A program made the translations under genes and the position numbers. From positions 558,001-622,000 of the forward strand of contig NZ_FQVX01000001.1 of the NCBI RefSeq assembly GCF_900129495.1: a stretch of 64,000 nt of DNA. The letters run 5' to 3'. The notes beneath the pieces were generated by a model. The model had not been told where the DNA came from. It did not search any database and saw only the letters and a program-made list of their open reading frames with translations. Below, one piece after another: positions 50,976 through 61,396 of this stretch (its first letter is position 1; each line of letters begins with the position of its first letter). The DNA is from Geodermatophilus nigrescens. Lineage in GTDB: Bacteria > Actinomycetota > Actinomycetes > Mycobacteriales > Geodermatophilaceae.

Positions 50976-52481
50976 GTGCTGCTGGACCACTCCGCACCCG
51001 CCCAGGGGAGCGCCGCCCGGGCCCTGCCGGTGCCCCGCCCCGCTCCCGAGTCCACGCGCCCGCTGCGCTCCGTCCGCCGCGTCCCCGCCCGCCGCTGGGC
51101 CGGCCGCTACAGCGCCGCGCTGCACCTGCTCGACGTCGCCGCCGCCGTCCTGGCCACCGGGACCGTGCTGCTCGCCTCCCCGCTGCCGCTCACGGCCGGG
51201 GCGCCGCTCGTCCTCACCGCCGCCGCGGTCGTCGTCGCCTGGCCGCTGCTGCTCCTCGGCACCGGGGCGCACGAGGAGCGGGTCTTCGGCACCGGCAGCG
51301 ACGAGTACCGCACCGTCGGCCGGGCCGGCTTCCTGCTCCTGGCGCTCGCCGCGCTCGTGTCGTACGCCGGCCAGCTCGAGCTCAGCCGCGCCCTGGTCCT
51401 CGGCGCCGTCCCCGCGCTCACCCTGCTCACCCTCGGCGGCCGGCTCGCCGCGCGCTGCGTCCTGCGCCGGATGCGGGCCCGCGGCGCGTGCACCAAGCGC
51501 GTGGTCGTCGTCGGCCGTGCGGGTGCGGTGCTGGAGCTGGCCGGCGCCGTCCGCCGCGAGGGCTACGCCGGGCTGGAGGTCGTCGGCGCGTGCGTGACCC
51601 CCGACGGCCGGGCCCGCGTCGCCGACGCGCTCGGCGTGCCGGTCGGTGGCCTCGACGACGTCCCGGGGACCGTCGCCCGGCTCGGCGCCGAGGCCGTCGC
51701 CGTCACCTCGGCCAGCGAGACCGCCGCCGAGTACCTGCGCCGCCTGTCCTGGCAGCTGGAGGGCACCGGCGTGGAGCTGCTGGTCGCCCCCGGCCTCATC
51801 GAGGTCGCCGGGCCCCGGCTGCACATCCGCCCCTTCGAGGGCCTGCCGCTGCTGTCGGTCGAGCAGCCCCGCTTCGAGGGCTGGGGCCGGCTGGTCAAGG
51901 GCGGCGTCGACCGGCTCGCCGCCGCGGCCGCCCTGCTGCTGCTCGGACCCCTGATGCTCGCCCTCGCGCTGGCCGTGCGGCTCGACAGCCCCGGCCCCGT
52001 CCTCTACAGCCAGGAGCGGGTGGGCGTGAACGGCGCGCGGTTCACGATGCTCAAGTTCCGCAGCATGGTCGTCGACGCCGACCGGCAGGTCGAGGCGCTG
52101 CAGGCGCAGAACATCTCCGACGGCCTGCTGTTCAAGATGCGCACCGACCCCCGCGTCACCCGCGTCGGCCGGTGGCTGCGGCGCCTGTCGCTCGACGAGC
52201 TCCCGCAGCTGCTCAACGTGCTCGGCGGCTCCATGTCGCTGGTCGGCCCGCGCCCGCCGCTGCCCCGCGAGGTGGCCGGCTACGACTCCTCGGTCAGCCG
52301 CCGGCTGCTCGTCCGCCCCGGCCTCACCGGCCTGTGGCAGATCTCCGGCCGCAGCGACCTGTCGTGGGAGGAGTCGGTCCGCCTCGACCTGCGCTACGTC
52401 GAGAACTGGTCGCTGGCCCTCGACGCGCTGATCGTCGCCAAGACGTTCCGCGCGGTGCTCAGCCGCTCCGGCGCCTACTGA
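50976..52481 (+). CDS. polyprenyl-phosphate sugar-1-phosphate transferase (WbaP/CpsE type)
   Basis: 501 residues: four N-terminal helices, a central Rossmann-like region (VVVVGRAGAVLELAGAVR), a fifth helix, and the C-terminal bacterial sugar transferase domain with LDSPGPVLYSQERVG, FTMLKFRSMVVDAD, LSLDELPQLLNVL and SLVGPRPPLPREV. It starts the repeat unit by loading a sugar phosphate on undecaprenyl phosphate at the inner membrane. GTG 50976 follows GAGGGGGAG. First gene of the exopolysaccharide cluster. Confidence 0.93.
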   Translation: MLLDHSAPAQGSAARALPVPRPAPESTRPLRSVRRVPARRWAGRYSAALHLLDVAAAVLATGTVLLASPLPLTAGAPLVLTAAAVVVAWPLLLLGTGAHEERVFGTGSDEYRTVGRAGFLLLALAALVSYAGQLELSRALVLGAVPALTLLTLGGRLAARCVLRRMRARGACTKRVVVVGRAGAVLELAGAVRREGYAGLEVVGACVTPDGRARVADALGVPVGGLDDVPGTVARLGAEAVAVTSASETAAEYLRRLSWQLEGTGVELLVAPGLIEVAGPRLHIRPFEGLPLLSVEQPRFEGWGRLVKGGVDRLAAAAALLLLGPLMLALALAVRLDSPGPVLYSQERVGVNGARFTMLKFRSMVVDADRQVEALQAQNISDGLLFKMRTDPRVTRVGRWLRRLSLDELPQLLNVLGGSMSLVGPRPPLPREVAGYDSSVSRRLLVRPGLTGLWQISGRSDLSWEESVRLDLRYVENWSLALDALIVAKTFRAVLSRSGAY

Positions 52482-52499
52482 CCCGTCCCCCTCGTCTCA

Positions 52500-52522
52500 C
52501 CCCCGCCCCACCCGGGCGGGGG
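52500..52522 (+). terminator. terminator-like hairpin
   Basis: Perfect 9-bp inverted repeat CCCCCGCCC/GGGCGGGGG, 5-nt loop, extended by CTCGT (52491)/ACGAG (52523). It lies between the sugar transferase and the next glycosyltransferase. Confidence 0.6.
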
Positions 52523-52623
52523 ACGAGCGGCGACCCCCGCGCTCCGCACGATCGACGGACGGCCCGTGCCCCGGGCCGGTCCGACCGCACCCTTCCGGAA
52601 CCACTGACCCGAGGACGGAACCG

Positions 52624-53910
52624 ATGAGCCAGCTGAGCATCGCCCTGGTGGGGACCCGCGGTGTGCCGGCGCGGTACGGCGGCTTCGAGACGGCGGTCGA
52701 GGAGGTGGGCCGCCGGCTCGCCGGGCGCGGCCACCGCGTCGTCGTCTACTGCCGGACGACGCCGGGCGCGCAGGAACCGCCGCCGGCCGAGCACCTCGGC
52801 ATGGAGCTGGTGCACCTGCCCGCCGCGCGCCGCCGGTCGCTGGAGACGCTCAGCCACACGGCGCTGTCGGTCCGCCACCTCGTCGCGCACCGCACCGACG
52901 CCGCGATCGTCTTCAACTCGGCGAACTCGCCGCTGCTGCCGGCCCTGCGCGCCGCGCGCATCCCCGTCGCCACGCACGTCGACGGCCTGGAGTGGAAGCG
53001 CGCGAAGTGGGGCCCGGTCGGCCGCCGCTACTACCGGGTCGCCGAGGCGCTGGCGGTGCGCTGGTCCGACGTCCTCATCGCCGACGCCGAGGGCATCGCC
53101 GAGTACTACCGCGAGGCGTTCGCCGCCCCGACGACGCTGCTCACCTACGGCGCCCCGCTCATCGCGCCCGGGTCGCACCGGCTGGCCGAGCTCGGTCTCG
53201 AGCCCGGCGGCTACCACCTCGCCGTCGCCCGCTTCGAGCCGGAGAACCACGTCGACGTCGTCGTCGAGGGCTACGTGGCCAGCGACGCCGCCAAGCCGCT
53301 GGTCGTCGTCGGCTCGGCGCCCTACGCCGACGAGCACACCCGCCGCATCCACGCCCTGGCCGACGACCGGGTGCGCTTCCTCGGGGGCGTCTGGGACCAG
53401 GAGCTGCTCGACCAGCTCTACGCCAACTGCGCCACCTACCTGCACGGCCACTCGGTGGGCGGCACCAACCCCTCGCTGCTGCGCGCCATCGGCGCCGGCG
53501 CCGCGGTGACCGCCTTCGACGTCGACTTCAACCGCGAGGTCGTCCGGGACTCGGGCCGGTTCTTCCGCACGCCGCAGGACGTCGCGCGGGAGCTCGCCGC
53601 CGTCGAGGCCGACCCGGAGGGCACCCGCCGGGCCGGGCGCCGCGCCCGCATCCTCGCCGCCCGCTACGACTGGGACGAGGTGGCGAGCGGTTACGAGGCG
53701 CTGGCCCGGCGGCTCGCCGCGCGCGACGTCCCGCGCCGCCGGCCCAGCGGACGGCGCCGCCCGACGGCGGCCGACCTGCCGCTCGCGCCCCTGCCCGTCC
53801 CCGCCCGCCCGGCCGCCCCCGTGGTCCCGGACAACGTGGTCGCGCTGCCGACGCCCCCGCTGCCCGCGCCGGCGCCGAGCTGGGGCACCCTCCCGGCGGG
53901 CCAGCAGTGA
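52624..53910 (+). CDS. glycosyltransferase, GT4-like with DUF1972 N-terminus
   Basis: 428 residues. The N-terminal LVGTRGVPARYGGFETAVEE (in part) is the DUF1972 signature; the C-terminal GT4 half has the FEPENHVDVVVEG and YLHGHSVGGTNPSLLRA motifs (the last replaces the usual EGFG donor loop). It resembles rhamnosyltransferases of the WsaF/Cps2T type. A Pro/Ala tail of 55 residues follows. The stop overlaps the next start. Confidence 0.88.
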   Translation: MSQLSIALVGTRGVPARYGGFETAVEEVGRRLAGRGHRVVVYCRTTPGAQEPPPAEHLGMELVHLPAARRRSLETLSHTALSVRHLVAHRTDAAIVFNSANSPLLPALRAARIPVATHVDGLEWKRAKWGPVGRRYYRVAEALAVRWSDVLIADAEGIAEYYREAFAAPTTLLTYGAPLIAPGSHRLAELGLEPGGYHLAVARFEPENHVDVVVEGYVASDAAKPLVVVGSAPYADEHTRRIHALADDRVRFLGGVWDQELLDQLYANCATYLHGHSVGGTNPSLLRAIGAGAAVTAFDVDFNREVVRDSGRFFRTPQDVARELAAVEADPEGTRRAGRRARILAARYDWDEVASGYEALARRLAARDVPRRRPSGRRRPTAADLPLAPLPVPARPAAPVVPDNVVALPTPPLPAPAPSWGTLPAGQQ

Positions 53911-54656
53911 CCGCCGCGGTCCTGCCGGCCTCCGGCGAGACGGTCGCCGCGACCGTCCGCCGGCTGGCCGGCGCGCAGAAGGGCGCGCAGGGCGCCCCGG
54001 CCTACTCCCGGTTCGTCAACCGGCCGCTGGGCCGGGTGCTCGCCGCGCTCGCCTTCCACGCCGGGCTCACCCCGAACGCGGTGACGGCGGTCAGCGCGGT
54101 CTGGACGGCGACCGGGATCGCACTGCTCGCGCTCGCCCCCCTCGGGTGGGCCACCGGCGCCGCGGTCACCGCCTGCCTCGTGCTCGGCTACGCACTCGAC
54201 TCCGCCGACGGGCAGCTCGCCCGGCTGCGCGGCGGCGGGTCGCCGGCGGGGGAGTGGCTCGACCACGTCGTCGACAGCGCCAAGATCGCCAGCATCCACC
54301 TGGCCGTGTTCCTCGGCCTGTCCCGGGTGGAGTCGCTCGGCCGCGGCTGGCTGCTCGTCCCGCTGGCGTTCTCCGTCGTGGCGGTCGTGCACTTCTCCGC
54401 CACCCTGCTCAACGAGGCGCTGCGCGAGCGGCACGGCGTGCGCACCCGGGCGGCGCGCTCGGACACGCGGCCCAGCGTGCTGCGCTCGCTGCTGGTGGCG
54501 CCCACCGACTACGGCGTCCTCTGCCTGGTCTTCGTCCTGCTCGGCGCGCCCGCGGTCTTCCTCGGCGCGTACGGGCTGCTCGCCCTCGGCACGGCCGGCT
54601 ACGTCGTGCTGGCCCTCGGCCGCTGGTACCGCGAGATGGGAGCACTGCCCCGATGA
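53907..54656 (+). CDS. CDP-alcohol phosphatidyltransferase family membrane enzyme
   Basis: 249 residues. The complete CDP-alcohol motif (D-x2-DG-x2-AR-x8-G-x3-D-x3-D) reads DSADGQLARLRGGGSPAGEW then LDHVVDS. About six helices. It transfers a phospho-alcohol from a CDP-activated donor. Inside an exopolysaccharide cluster and coupled to both neighbours, it may add a phosphodiester or make a special lipid acceptor rather than a housekeeping phospholipid; that is inference. Confidence 0.88.
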   Translation: MTAAVLPASGETVAATVRRLAGAQKGAQGAPAYSRFVNRPLGRVLAALAFHAGLTPNAVTAVSAVWTATGIALLALAPLGWATGAAVTACLVLGYALDSADGQLARLRGGGSPAGEWLDHVVDSAKIASIHLAVFLGLSRVESLGRGWLLVPLAFSVVAVVHFSATLLNEALRERHGVRTRAARSDTRPSVLRSLLVAPTDYGVLCLVFVLLGAPAVFLGAYGLLALGTAGYVVLALGRWYREMGALPR

Positions 54657-55330
54657 GTCCCCGAGACGCCGCGCCGCCGGCACCGCCCACGCCGTCGCGG
54701 CCGTCACGCCGCCGCCTGGTCGCCGGCGCGGTGGCCGCGGTCCTGTGCGCCGCCCTCGCCGTGCTGGCGGTGCTGGCCGGCCGCGGGGACGACGACGGCA
54801 GCGCCGCGGCCGCGACCGGCACCCCGACGGCGAGCGTGCCCACCGAGGTCGTGCGGCCCACCGCCCCGGTGCCCCCGCCGCCGCCCACGCCCGAGCCGAC
54901 CGGCCCGACCGAGGACGCCGCGGCGCTGCCGCCCAGCCTCGCGCCGGTCGCGTTCACCGAGGAGGCGGCCGTCGGCAACGGCGTCACCGCGACCGTCGAG
55001 GACCTCGAGGCGGTGCAGGGCAGCGCCCAGGGGCCCGGCCAGGTCGCCGGCCCCGCCGTCCGGGTGACGGTGCGGATCGTCAACGGCACCGACACCCCGC
55101 TGTCGCTGGACGCGGTCGCCGTCGACGTCACCTCCGGCCCCGACGCCACCCCGGCGTCCCCGCTCGAGGACCCCTCGGCCGCCCCGTTCACCGGCACGGC
55201 CGGCCCGGGGGAGTCCGCCGTCGGCGTCTACGTGTTCACCGTGCCGGAGGACCGGCGCGACGCGCTCACCGTCGCCGTCGGCTACCAGGCCGGCGCCCCC
55301 TACCTGGTGTTCACCGGCCCGGCCGACTGA
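54653..55330 (+). CDS. membrane-anchored extracytoplasmic protein (DUF4352-like)
   Basis: 225 residues: a helix ([22 protein letters not shown], in part), a Thr/Pro linker, then a beta domain with VTVRIVNGTDTPLSLDAVAVDV and a C-terminal GYQAGAPYLVFTG, resembling DUF4352/telokin-like domains. It is coupled (ATGA) to the CDP-alcohol enzyme. It is probably exported; role in the polysaccharide pathway unknown. Confidence 0.7.
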   Translation: MSPRDAAPPAPPTPSRPSRRRLVAGAVAAVLCAALAVLAVLAGRGDDDGSAAAATGTPTASVPTEVVRPTAPVPPPPPTPEPTGPTEDAAALPPSLAPVAFTEEAAVGNGVTATVEDLEAVQGSAQGPGQVAGPAVRVTVRIVNGTDTPLSLDAVAVDVTSGPDATPASPLEDPSAAPFTGTAGPGESAVGVYVFTVPEDRRDALTVAVGYQAGAPYLVFTGPAD

Positions 55331-55351
55331 GCTCCGCCCGCACGACCCTCC

Positions 55352-55394
55352 CGGCGCCCGCCGCCCCCCTCCTCGCAGGGGCCGGCGGGCGCCG
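55352..55394 (+). terminator. terminator hairpin
   Basis: 12-bp perfect arms CGGCGCCCGCCG (55352-55363) / CGGCGGGCGCCG (55383-55394), flanked by GCACGAC and GTCGTGC further out, closing the preceding three-gene unit. Confidence 0.65.
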
Positions 55395-55437
55395 TCGTCG
55401 TGCCCGGACCCGGAGCGGCGGTGGTCACAGCGAGTGA

Positions 55438-55450
55438 CCCCAAGGGGTGA
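55438..55450 (+). promoter_or_regulatory. CCCC-N2-GGGGTGA motif, copy 3
   Basis: CCCCAAGGGGTGA, 122 bases before the large secreted PKD protein gene. Confidence 0.35.
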
Positions 55451-55571
55451 GCGGTCGGCCCCTGACGTGCTTGATCCCCGGATCGGGTGATCGTCAGGCC
55501 GGTGACTGCCTGTCATCGTCACTCTCGGTACAGGCGGCTCGACGCCGCCCGCGAGACCTGGGGGAACGAAC

Positions 55572-58500
55572 ATGTCAGCACCCGTGCGCCGTGCGGCCGC
55601 ACCCCTGCGCGCCGTCGCCGGAGCGCTCAGCCTGCTCCTCGTCGCCGGCGTCCTCGGCCTGCTGGTGCCCGCCGCGGCCCGCGCCGACTCCGCGCCGCTG
55701 AGCCCGGCCACCCCGGCCACGGTGACCGCCGACGCCCTCCCGACCGTCCAGGTCGACGGCGTCGTGTGGTCGCAGGTGACCGTCGGCGACACCGTCTACG
55801 TCGCCGGGAGGTTCGGCACCGCCCGGCCCGCCGGCGCGGCCCCCGGCACGCAGCTGACGACGCGCAACAACCTGCTCGCCTACGACATCCGCACGGGCGC
55901 GCTCGTCACGTCCTTCGCGCCCGACCTCAACGGCCAGGCGCTCACCGTGGCCGCCTCGCCCGACGGCCGGCGCGTCTACGTCGGCGGCGACTTCACCCGC
56001 GCCAACGGCCAGGTCCGCAACCGCGTCGCCGCCTACGACACCGCCACCGGCGCGCTCGTGCCGAACTGGGCGCCCAGCGTCGCCGGCCAGGTGCGCGCCC
56101 TCGCCGTCACCGGCAGCACGGTCTACCTCGGCGGCGCGATCTCCGCCGTCGGCTCGGCCAGCCGCACCCGCCTCGCTGCCGTCACCACCGCCACCGGCGC
56201 GCTGCTGCCGTGGGCGCCCGTGCCCGGCACCGGCCCCACCACCGGCAACCGGCTGCCGCTGTTCGACGCCGCCGGCAAGCCGCGGCCGGGCACGCTCGAC
56301 ACCGCCGCCAACGCGCGCACGAGCAACGACGTCCTCGCCCTCGCCGTCACCGGCGGCGGCACCCAGGTCGTCGCGGCCGGCCGCTTCTACTCGATGAACG
56401 GCGCCGTGGCCACGGGCGTGGCCGCCCTCGACCCGGTCAGCGGCGCCAACCGGCCCTTCGCGGTCAACCAGCAGATCACCAACCAGGGCATCAACTCCGC
56501 CGTCTACAGCCTGTCCACCGACGGCACCACGGTCTACGGCACCGCCTACGACTACTACGGCCCCGGCAACCTCGAGAGCGCCTTCGCCGCGACCGCCGAC
56601 GGCGGCCGGCTGGTCTGGGCCAGCAGCTGCCGCGGGGACACCTACAACAGCTTCCCGATGGGCGGCGCGCTGTACCTGGCCTCGCACGCCCACGACTGCG
56701 CCAACGTCATCGACGGGTTCCCCGAGCAGAGCCCCCAGGTGCACCGGCACGCGACCGCCTTCAGCCGGGCGGCCGCGGGCAGGGGGCTCGGCTTCACCGT
56801 CAGCAACGCCAACTTCGCGTTCGCGCCGGCGCCGGAGCTGCTCGCCTGGCACCCGACCCTGACCATCGGCAGCGTCACCGGACAGGACCAGGCCGCGTGG
56901 TCGATCACCGGCAACGGCACCTACCTGTCCTACGGCGGCGAGTTCCCGAAGGCCAACGGCACCGCGCAGCAGGGCCTCGTGCGCTTCGCCGTCACGGGCA
57001 CCGCGCCCGGGAAGATGGCGCCGTCGTCCGGCGGCCTCACCCCGTCCCTGGTCAGCACCGCGCCCGGCACCGTCCGCGTCAGCTGGACCGAGAGCGTCGA
57101 CCCCGACAACGAGAACCTCACCTACCGGATCTACCGCGACGGCGGGACGACGCCGGTCGCCGAGGTCACCTCGCCCTCGACCTGGTACGACCTGTCCCGG
57201 ATGGCCTGGACCGACCGGGACGTGCCCGCCGGGGCGCACACCTACCGGATCGGCGTCGTGGACCCGCAGGGCAACCGGAACACCGGGCCCACCGCGTCGG
57301 TGACGGTCGCCGCCGGCACCACCGTCACCCGGTCCTGGGCCGAGCTGGTCCGGGCCGACGGCGCCAGCGACCTGTGGTCGTTCGGCGAGACCTCCGGCAC
57401 CGGCTGGAACGCCGTCGGCGGCTCCGACCTCACCGTCAACGCCGGCGTGACGCGGGGGACCGCGGGCGCCATCGCCCAGGACGGGAACACCGCCGCCACC
57501 TTCTCCGGCTCCACGAGCGGCTTCGCGGCGTCGCAGACGCGCATCCTCGGCCCGCAGACGTTCAGCCTCGAGGCGTGGTTCTCCACCACCACGCGCGCCG
57601 GTGGGAAGATCGTCGGCTTCGGCAGCTCGGCCACGGGCCTGAGCGGCAACCACGACCGCGCCGTCTACATGGACACCGCGGGCCGGCTGAACTTCGGCCT
57701 GTGGCCCGGCGCCCAGCGCGTCGTGACCAGCTCCACCGCCTACAACGACGGCCGCTGGCACCACGTGGTGGCCACCGTCGGCGCCACCGGCATGACCCTC
57801 TCCGTCGACGGCCGCCAGGTCGGCGCCCGCACCGACACCACCGGAGGCCAGCCCGGCTACGGCTACTGGCGCATCGGCGGGGACAGCACCTGGTCCGGCG
57901 CGCAGTTCTTCGCCGGCCGCATCGACGAGGTCGCCGTCTACCCGGTCGTGCTGGACGCGGCCCGCGTCGCCGACCACTTCCGGGCCGGCAGCACCGGCGC
58001 GGTGGTGAACCTGGCCCCGACGGCCTCGTTCACCTCGGCGGCCACCGACCTGACCGCCGCGTTCGACGCCTCGGCCTCGGCCGACGCCGACGGCACCGTC
58101 GCCGGCTACGCCTGGCGGTTCGGCGACGGCGCGACCGGCACCGGCGTCACCGCGAGCCACGCCTACGCCGCGGCGGGCACCTACCCCGTCACGCTGACCG
58201 TCACCGACGACGAGGGCGCCACGGGCACCCGCACCGCGTCGGTCACGGTGACCGCGCCGCCGCCGAACGTGCTCCCGACCGCCGCCTTCACGGCCGCGGC
58301 CGCCGGCCGCACCGTCACGCTCGACGCGTCGGCCTCCGCCGACGCCGACGGCGCCGTGACCGGCTGGTCCTGGGCGTTCGGCGACGGCACCCGCGACAGC
58401 GGCCGGCAGGTCACGCACGACTACGCCGCCGACGGCGAGTACGCCGTGACGCTGACCGTCACCGACGACGACGGCGCGACGGCCACCGCGACCCAGCGGG

Positions 58501-60092
58501 TGACCGTCCGCTCGGGCGTCCTCGTCGCCGACGCCTTCGACCGCGAGGTCACCGGCGGCCTGGGCGCCGCGGCCACCGGCGGCGCGTGGTCGTCGTCGGC
58601 CGGCCCCACCCGCCAGTCGGTGACCGGCGGCGAGGCCGTGCTCTCGACCACCGCGGGCACCAACACCGGCGCGTACCTCGGCGCGGTCGCGGCGACGTCG
58701 GCCGACGTGCGCACCACGGTGACGCTCTCGTCGGTGCCCACCGGCACGGGCGCCTCGGTCTACGTCGTCGGGCGCCGCGTCGCGGCCGGGCAGGAGTACC
58801 GGGCCCGGCTGCGGTTCCTGACCGACGGCAGCGTCCGGCTGGCCGTCGTCCGGCTCGCCGGCGGCGCCGAGGCCCTCGTCGGGGCCGAGGTCGCCGTCCC
58901 CGGCCTGACCTACACCGCGGGCACCCCGCTGGCGGTCCGTCTGGTCGTCGACGGCACGGGCACCACCACGCTGGCCGCCTCGGTCTGGGCCGCGGGCACG
59001 GCCGAGCCGGCCACCCCGCTGGTGGAGCGCACCGACGCCACCGCCTCGCTGCAGGCGCCGGGCGCGGTCGGGCTGCTGGGGTACCTCTCCGGCGGCGCGA
59101 CCACCCCGGTCGCGGTCCGGTTCGCCGAGCTGACCGCCGCCCCGGCCGGCGCTGCCGGCGCCCCCGGCGGCCCGGCCGCCAACGCGGCGCCCGAGGCGCG
59201 GGTCTCGGCCACCACGACCGGCCTGACGGCGGCGCTGGACGGCAGCGGCTCCACCGACACCGACGGCACGGTGGCCGGCTGGGCCTGGGAGTTCGGCGAC
59301 GGCACGGCCGGCACGGGAGCCCGCGTGGAGCACGCCTACGCCGCGGCCGGCAGCTACACCGTCCGGCTCACCGTCACCGACGACGCCGGCGCGACGGCGA
59401 CCACCACGACGACGGTCGAGGTGACCGCCCCGGCCGGCCCGGTGGCCCCGCAGCCCTTCGCGGAGGACACCTTCGCCCGCGACGTGGCCGGGGGCCTGGG
59501 CACCGCCGACCTGGGCGGCGCCTGGACGGTCTCGGCCGGTGCGGCCCGCCAGTCGGTGTCGGCCGGGACGGCGACCCTCGCCCTGACCGCCGGCACCAAC
59601 ACCGGCTCGTACCTGGGCGGGGTCGCGCAGACCCGCGCCGACGTGCGCACCACGGTCACCCTCGGCGCGGCCCCGACCGGCGGCGGCGCCTCGGTGTACG
59701 TCGTCGGCCGCCGGGTGGGTGCCGACCAGGAGTACCGCGCCCGCCTGCGCCTCCTCGCCGACGGCACCGTCCGCGTGGCGGTCACCCGGCTCGCGGGCAC
59801 CGGCGCCGAGACCATCGTCGGCACCGAGGTGGTCGTGCCGGGCCTGTCCTCGACGGCGGGCACCCCGGTGGCGGTGCGGTTCGTCGTCGACGGGACCGGC
59901 ACGACGGCGCTGGCGGCCACCGTGTGGGCCGCCGGCCAGGCGGAGCCCGCGACGCCGACGCTGACCCGCACCGACACCACCGCCTCCCTGCAGGCGCCGG
60001 GCGCGGTGGGCCTGTCCGGCTACCTCTCGGGCAGCGCGACGACGCCGGTCCCGGTGCGGGTGACGGCCTTCTCGGCCCGCCCGGTCGCCTGA
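55572..60092 (+). CDS. large secreted PKD/LamG multidomain surface protein
   Basis: 1,506 residues: signal peptide 1-38 (cut near ARADS), a beta-propeller-like repeat region about 50-480 (repeats such as [12 protein letters not shown]), a fibronectin-III-like domain about 485-585, a concanavalin/LamG domain about 590-805, two PKD domains about 812-980, a jelly-roll-like domain about 984-1195, a third PKD domain about 1203-1290 and a near-copy of the jelly-roll domain about 1295-1505. No catalytic motif or sorting signal seen. Likely an adhesin or matrix protein of the exopolysaccharide. ATG 55572 follows CTGGGGGAACGAAC. Confidence 0.88.
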   Translation: MSAPVRRAAAPLRAVAGALSLLLVAGVLGLLVPAAARADSAPLSPATPATVTADALPTVQVDGVVWSQVTVGDTVYVAGRFGTARPAGAAPGTQLTTRNNLLAYDIRTGALVTSFAPDLNGQALTVAASPDGRRVYVGGDFTRANGQVRNRVAAYDTATGALVPNWAPSVAGQVRALAVTGSTVYLGGAISAVGSASRTRLAAVTTATGALLPWAPVPGTGPTTGNRLPLFDAAGKPRPGTLDTAANARTSNDVLALAVTGGGTQVVAAGRFYSMNGAVATGVAALDPVSGANRPFAVNQQITNQGINSAVYSLSTDGTTVYGTAYDYYGPGNLESAFAATADGGRLVWASSCRGDTYNSFPMGGALYLASHAHDCANVIDGFPEQSPQVHRHATAFSRAAAGRGLGFTVSNANFAFAPAPELLAWHPTLTIGSVTGQDQAAWSITGNGTYLSYGGEFPKANGTAQQGLVRFAVTGTAPGKMAPSSGGLTPSLVSTAPGTVRVSWTESVDPDNENLTYRIYRDGGTTPVAEVTSPSTWYDLSRMAWTDRDVPAGAHTYRIGVVDPQGNRNTGPTASVTVAAGTTVTRSWAELVRADGASDLWSFGETSGTGWNAVGGSDLTVNAGVTRGTAGAIAQDGNTAATFSGSTSGFAASQTRILGPQTFSLEAWFSTTTRAGGKIVGFGSSATGLSGNHDRAVYMDTAGRLNFGLWPGAQRVVTSSTAYNDGRWHHVVATVGATGMTLSVDGRQVGARTDTTGGQPGYGYWRIGGDSTWSGAQFFAGRIDEVAVYPVVLDAARVADHFRAGSTGAVVNLAPTASFTSAATDLTAAFDASASADADGTVAGYAWRFGDGATGTGVTASHAYAAAGTYPVTLTVTDDEGATGTRTASVTVTAPPPNVLPTAAFTAAAAGRTVTLDASASADADGAVTGWSWAFGDGTRDSGRQVTHDYAADGEYAVTLTVTDDDGATATATQRVTVRSGVLVADAFDREVTGGLGAAATGGAWSSSAGPTRQSVTGGEAVLSTTAGTNTGAYLGAVAATSADVRTTVTLSSVPTGTGASVYVVGRRVAAGQEYRARLRFLTDGSVRLAVVRLAGGAEALVGAEVAVPGLTYTAGTPLAVRLVVDGTGTTTLAASVWAAGTAEPATPLVERTDATASLQAPGAVGLLGYLSGGATTPVAVRFAELTAAPAGAAGAPGGPAANAAPEARVSATTTGLTAALDGSGSTDTDGTVAGWAWEFGDGTAGTGARVEHAYAAAGSYTVRLTVTDDAGATATTTTTVEVTAPAGPVAPQPFAEDTFARDVAGGLGTADLGGAWTVSAGAARQSVSAGTATLALTAGTNTGSYLGGVAQTRADVRTTVTLGAAPTGGGASVYVVGRRVGADQEYRARLRLLADGTVRVAVTRLAGTGAETIVGTEVVVPGLSSTAGTPVAVRFVVDGTGTTALAATVWAAGQAEPATPTLTRTDTTASLQAPGAVGLSGYLSGSATTPVPVRVTAFSARPVA

Positions 60093-60105
60093 CCCGCAGG
60101 GGTGA
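60093..60105 (+). promoter_or_regulatory. CCC-N3-GGGGTGA motif, copy 4
   Basis: CCCGCAGGGGTGA starts with the base after the PKD gene stop, 54 bases before the flippase gene. Confidence 0.3.
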
Positions 60106-60157
60106 CGCCCGGTCCCGGTACGCCGGGGCCGGGCGTCCGCGCTGTCACCATCGGCTG

Positions 60158-61396
60158 GTGAGGGGACTGCTGCGCCGGCGGGTGACCGGCGCCCTGGCCG
60201 GCCAGGTGACCCAGGCCGTCGCGGGGCTCGGCCTGCAGGTCGTCGCCGCCCGCGAGCTGGGCGCCGGCGGCCTGGCCGTCTTCTCCCTCGTGTACGGCGC
60301 GGTAGTGCTGGCCACCGCGGTCTGCAGCGGCCTGGTCGGTGACTCGCTGACCGTCCTCGACCGCACCGAGCCGCGGGTGCGCGCGGGCCTGCACGTGGCC
60401 GCCGCGGGCGTGTGCGCCCTCACCGGCGCCGGGGGCGCCGCCCTCGCCGTGGCCACCGGCCTGCTGTCGCCGGCGGGCGGGGTGCTGCTCGGCCTGGCCG
60501 CCGCGGCGTTCGTCCTCGAGGACGTGCTGCGCCGCCTGCTCATGGCCGCGGGCAGGTTCTGGTCGCTGCCCGCCGTCGACCTCACCGCGCTCGCGCTGTC
60601 GCTCGGCACGCTCGCCGCGTGCGCCGCCGCCGGGCCGCTGTCGCTCGGCTCGTTCGTGCTCGCGCTGCTGGCCGGGCAGGGCGGCGCGGCCGCCGTCGCG
60701 CTGGCGCTGCTGCCCGCCGTCGAGCGGCCCCGGGGCCCGTGGCGCCGGCCCGACCTGCGCGCCGTCGCCGCCTTCGGCGTGTGGCGCGCGGCCGCCCAGG
60801 CGATCCGCCCCGCGCTGCTGACCGTGCTGCGCATCGCGGTGGTCGGCCTGGCCGGTGCGGCCGCCTACGGGCCGCTGGAGGCCGCGCGGGTCTACACCGC
60901 CCCGGCGCTCGTCGTCGTCGCCGGCCTCGGCTCCTACCTGCTGCCGGCCTTCGCGGCCGGGGTCGCCGACGGCGCCGCCGCGGGGCTGCGCCGGGCCGAC
61001 CGGGCCGCGCTGCGCCTGGCCGCCGCGGTCGCCGTCCTGGGGGTCGCCGTCGTGGCCGCGCAGCCGCTGGCCGGGCCGCTGCTGACCGGCGGGGACTACC
61101 CGCTGCCGGTCGCCGCCGTCGCGGGCTGGTCGCTGTACGCGGTGGCCTCCGCGCTGCTGCTCCCGTACGCGGGGCTGGCGTCGGTGCTGCGCCGGCAGCG
61201 GCAGGTGCTCCTGCTGCGCGGGCTGGAGCTGGGCTCGCTCGCGCTGGTCGTCGGCCTGGCCGCGGGCGGTGCGGCGGTGTGGGCGCCGGCGGCGCTCGCC
61301 ACCGGCCCGCTGCTCGTGGTCTGGGCGCTGCGCCGGCGGGTGCTCGTGCCGCTCGCGCGGACGCCGGAGCCCGCCCCGCCCGTCCCCGTCGGCTAG
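60158..61396 (+). CDS. Wzx-like polysaccharide flippase
   Basis: 412 residues with about 12-14 helices of the MOP exporter type; it begins GALAGQVTQAVAGLGLQVVAA (in part), with a basic segment RPRGPWRRPDLRAVAAFG at mid-length. It would move lipid-linked repeat units across the membrane. CACCAT six bases before GTG 60158 suggests a leaderless start. Convergent with the next gene, overlapping by 4 bp. Confidence 0.82.
   Translation: MRGLLRRRVTGALAGQVTQAVAGLGLQVVAARELGAGGLAVFSLVYGAVVLATAVCSGLVGDSLTVLDRTEPRVRAGLHVAAAGVCALTGAGGAALAVATGLLSPAGGVLLGLAAAAFVLEDVLRRLLMAAGRFWSLPAVDLTALALSLGTLAACAAAGPLSLGSFVLALLAGQGGAAAVALALLPAVERPRGPWRRPDLRAVAAFGVWRAAAQAIRPALLTVLRIAVVGLAGAAAYGPLEAARVYTAPALVVVAGLGSYLLPAFAAGVADGAAAGLRRADRAALRLAAAVAVLGVAVVAAQPLAGPLLTGGDYPLPVAAVAGWSLYAVASALLLPYAGLASVLRRQRQVLLLRGLELGSLALVVGLAAGGAAVWAPAALATGPLLVVWALRRRVLVPLARTPEPAPPVPVG

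Noticed and set aside
55575..59333. A 1,252-codon minus-strand frame antisense to the PKD gene
   Set aside because: No domain, biased composition; shadow.
55487..61396. A 1,969-codon frame over the PKD gene and the flippase
   Set aside because: Only its last 413 codons (the flippase) are real; the rest is the shadow of the PKD protein's frame.
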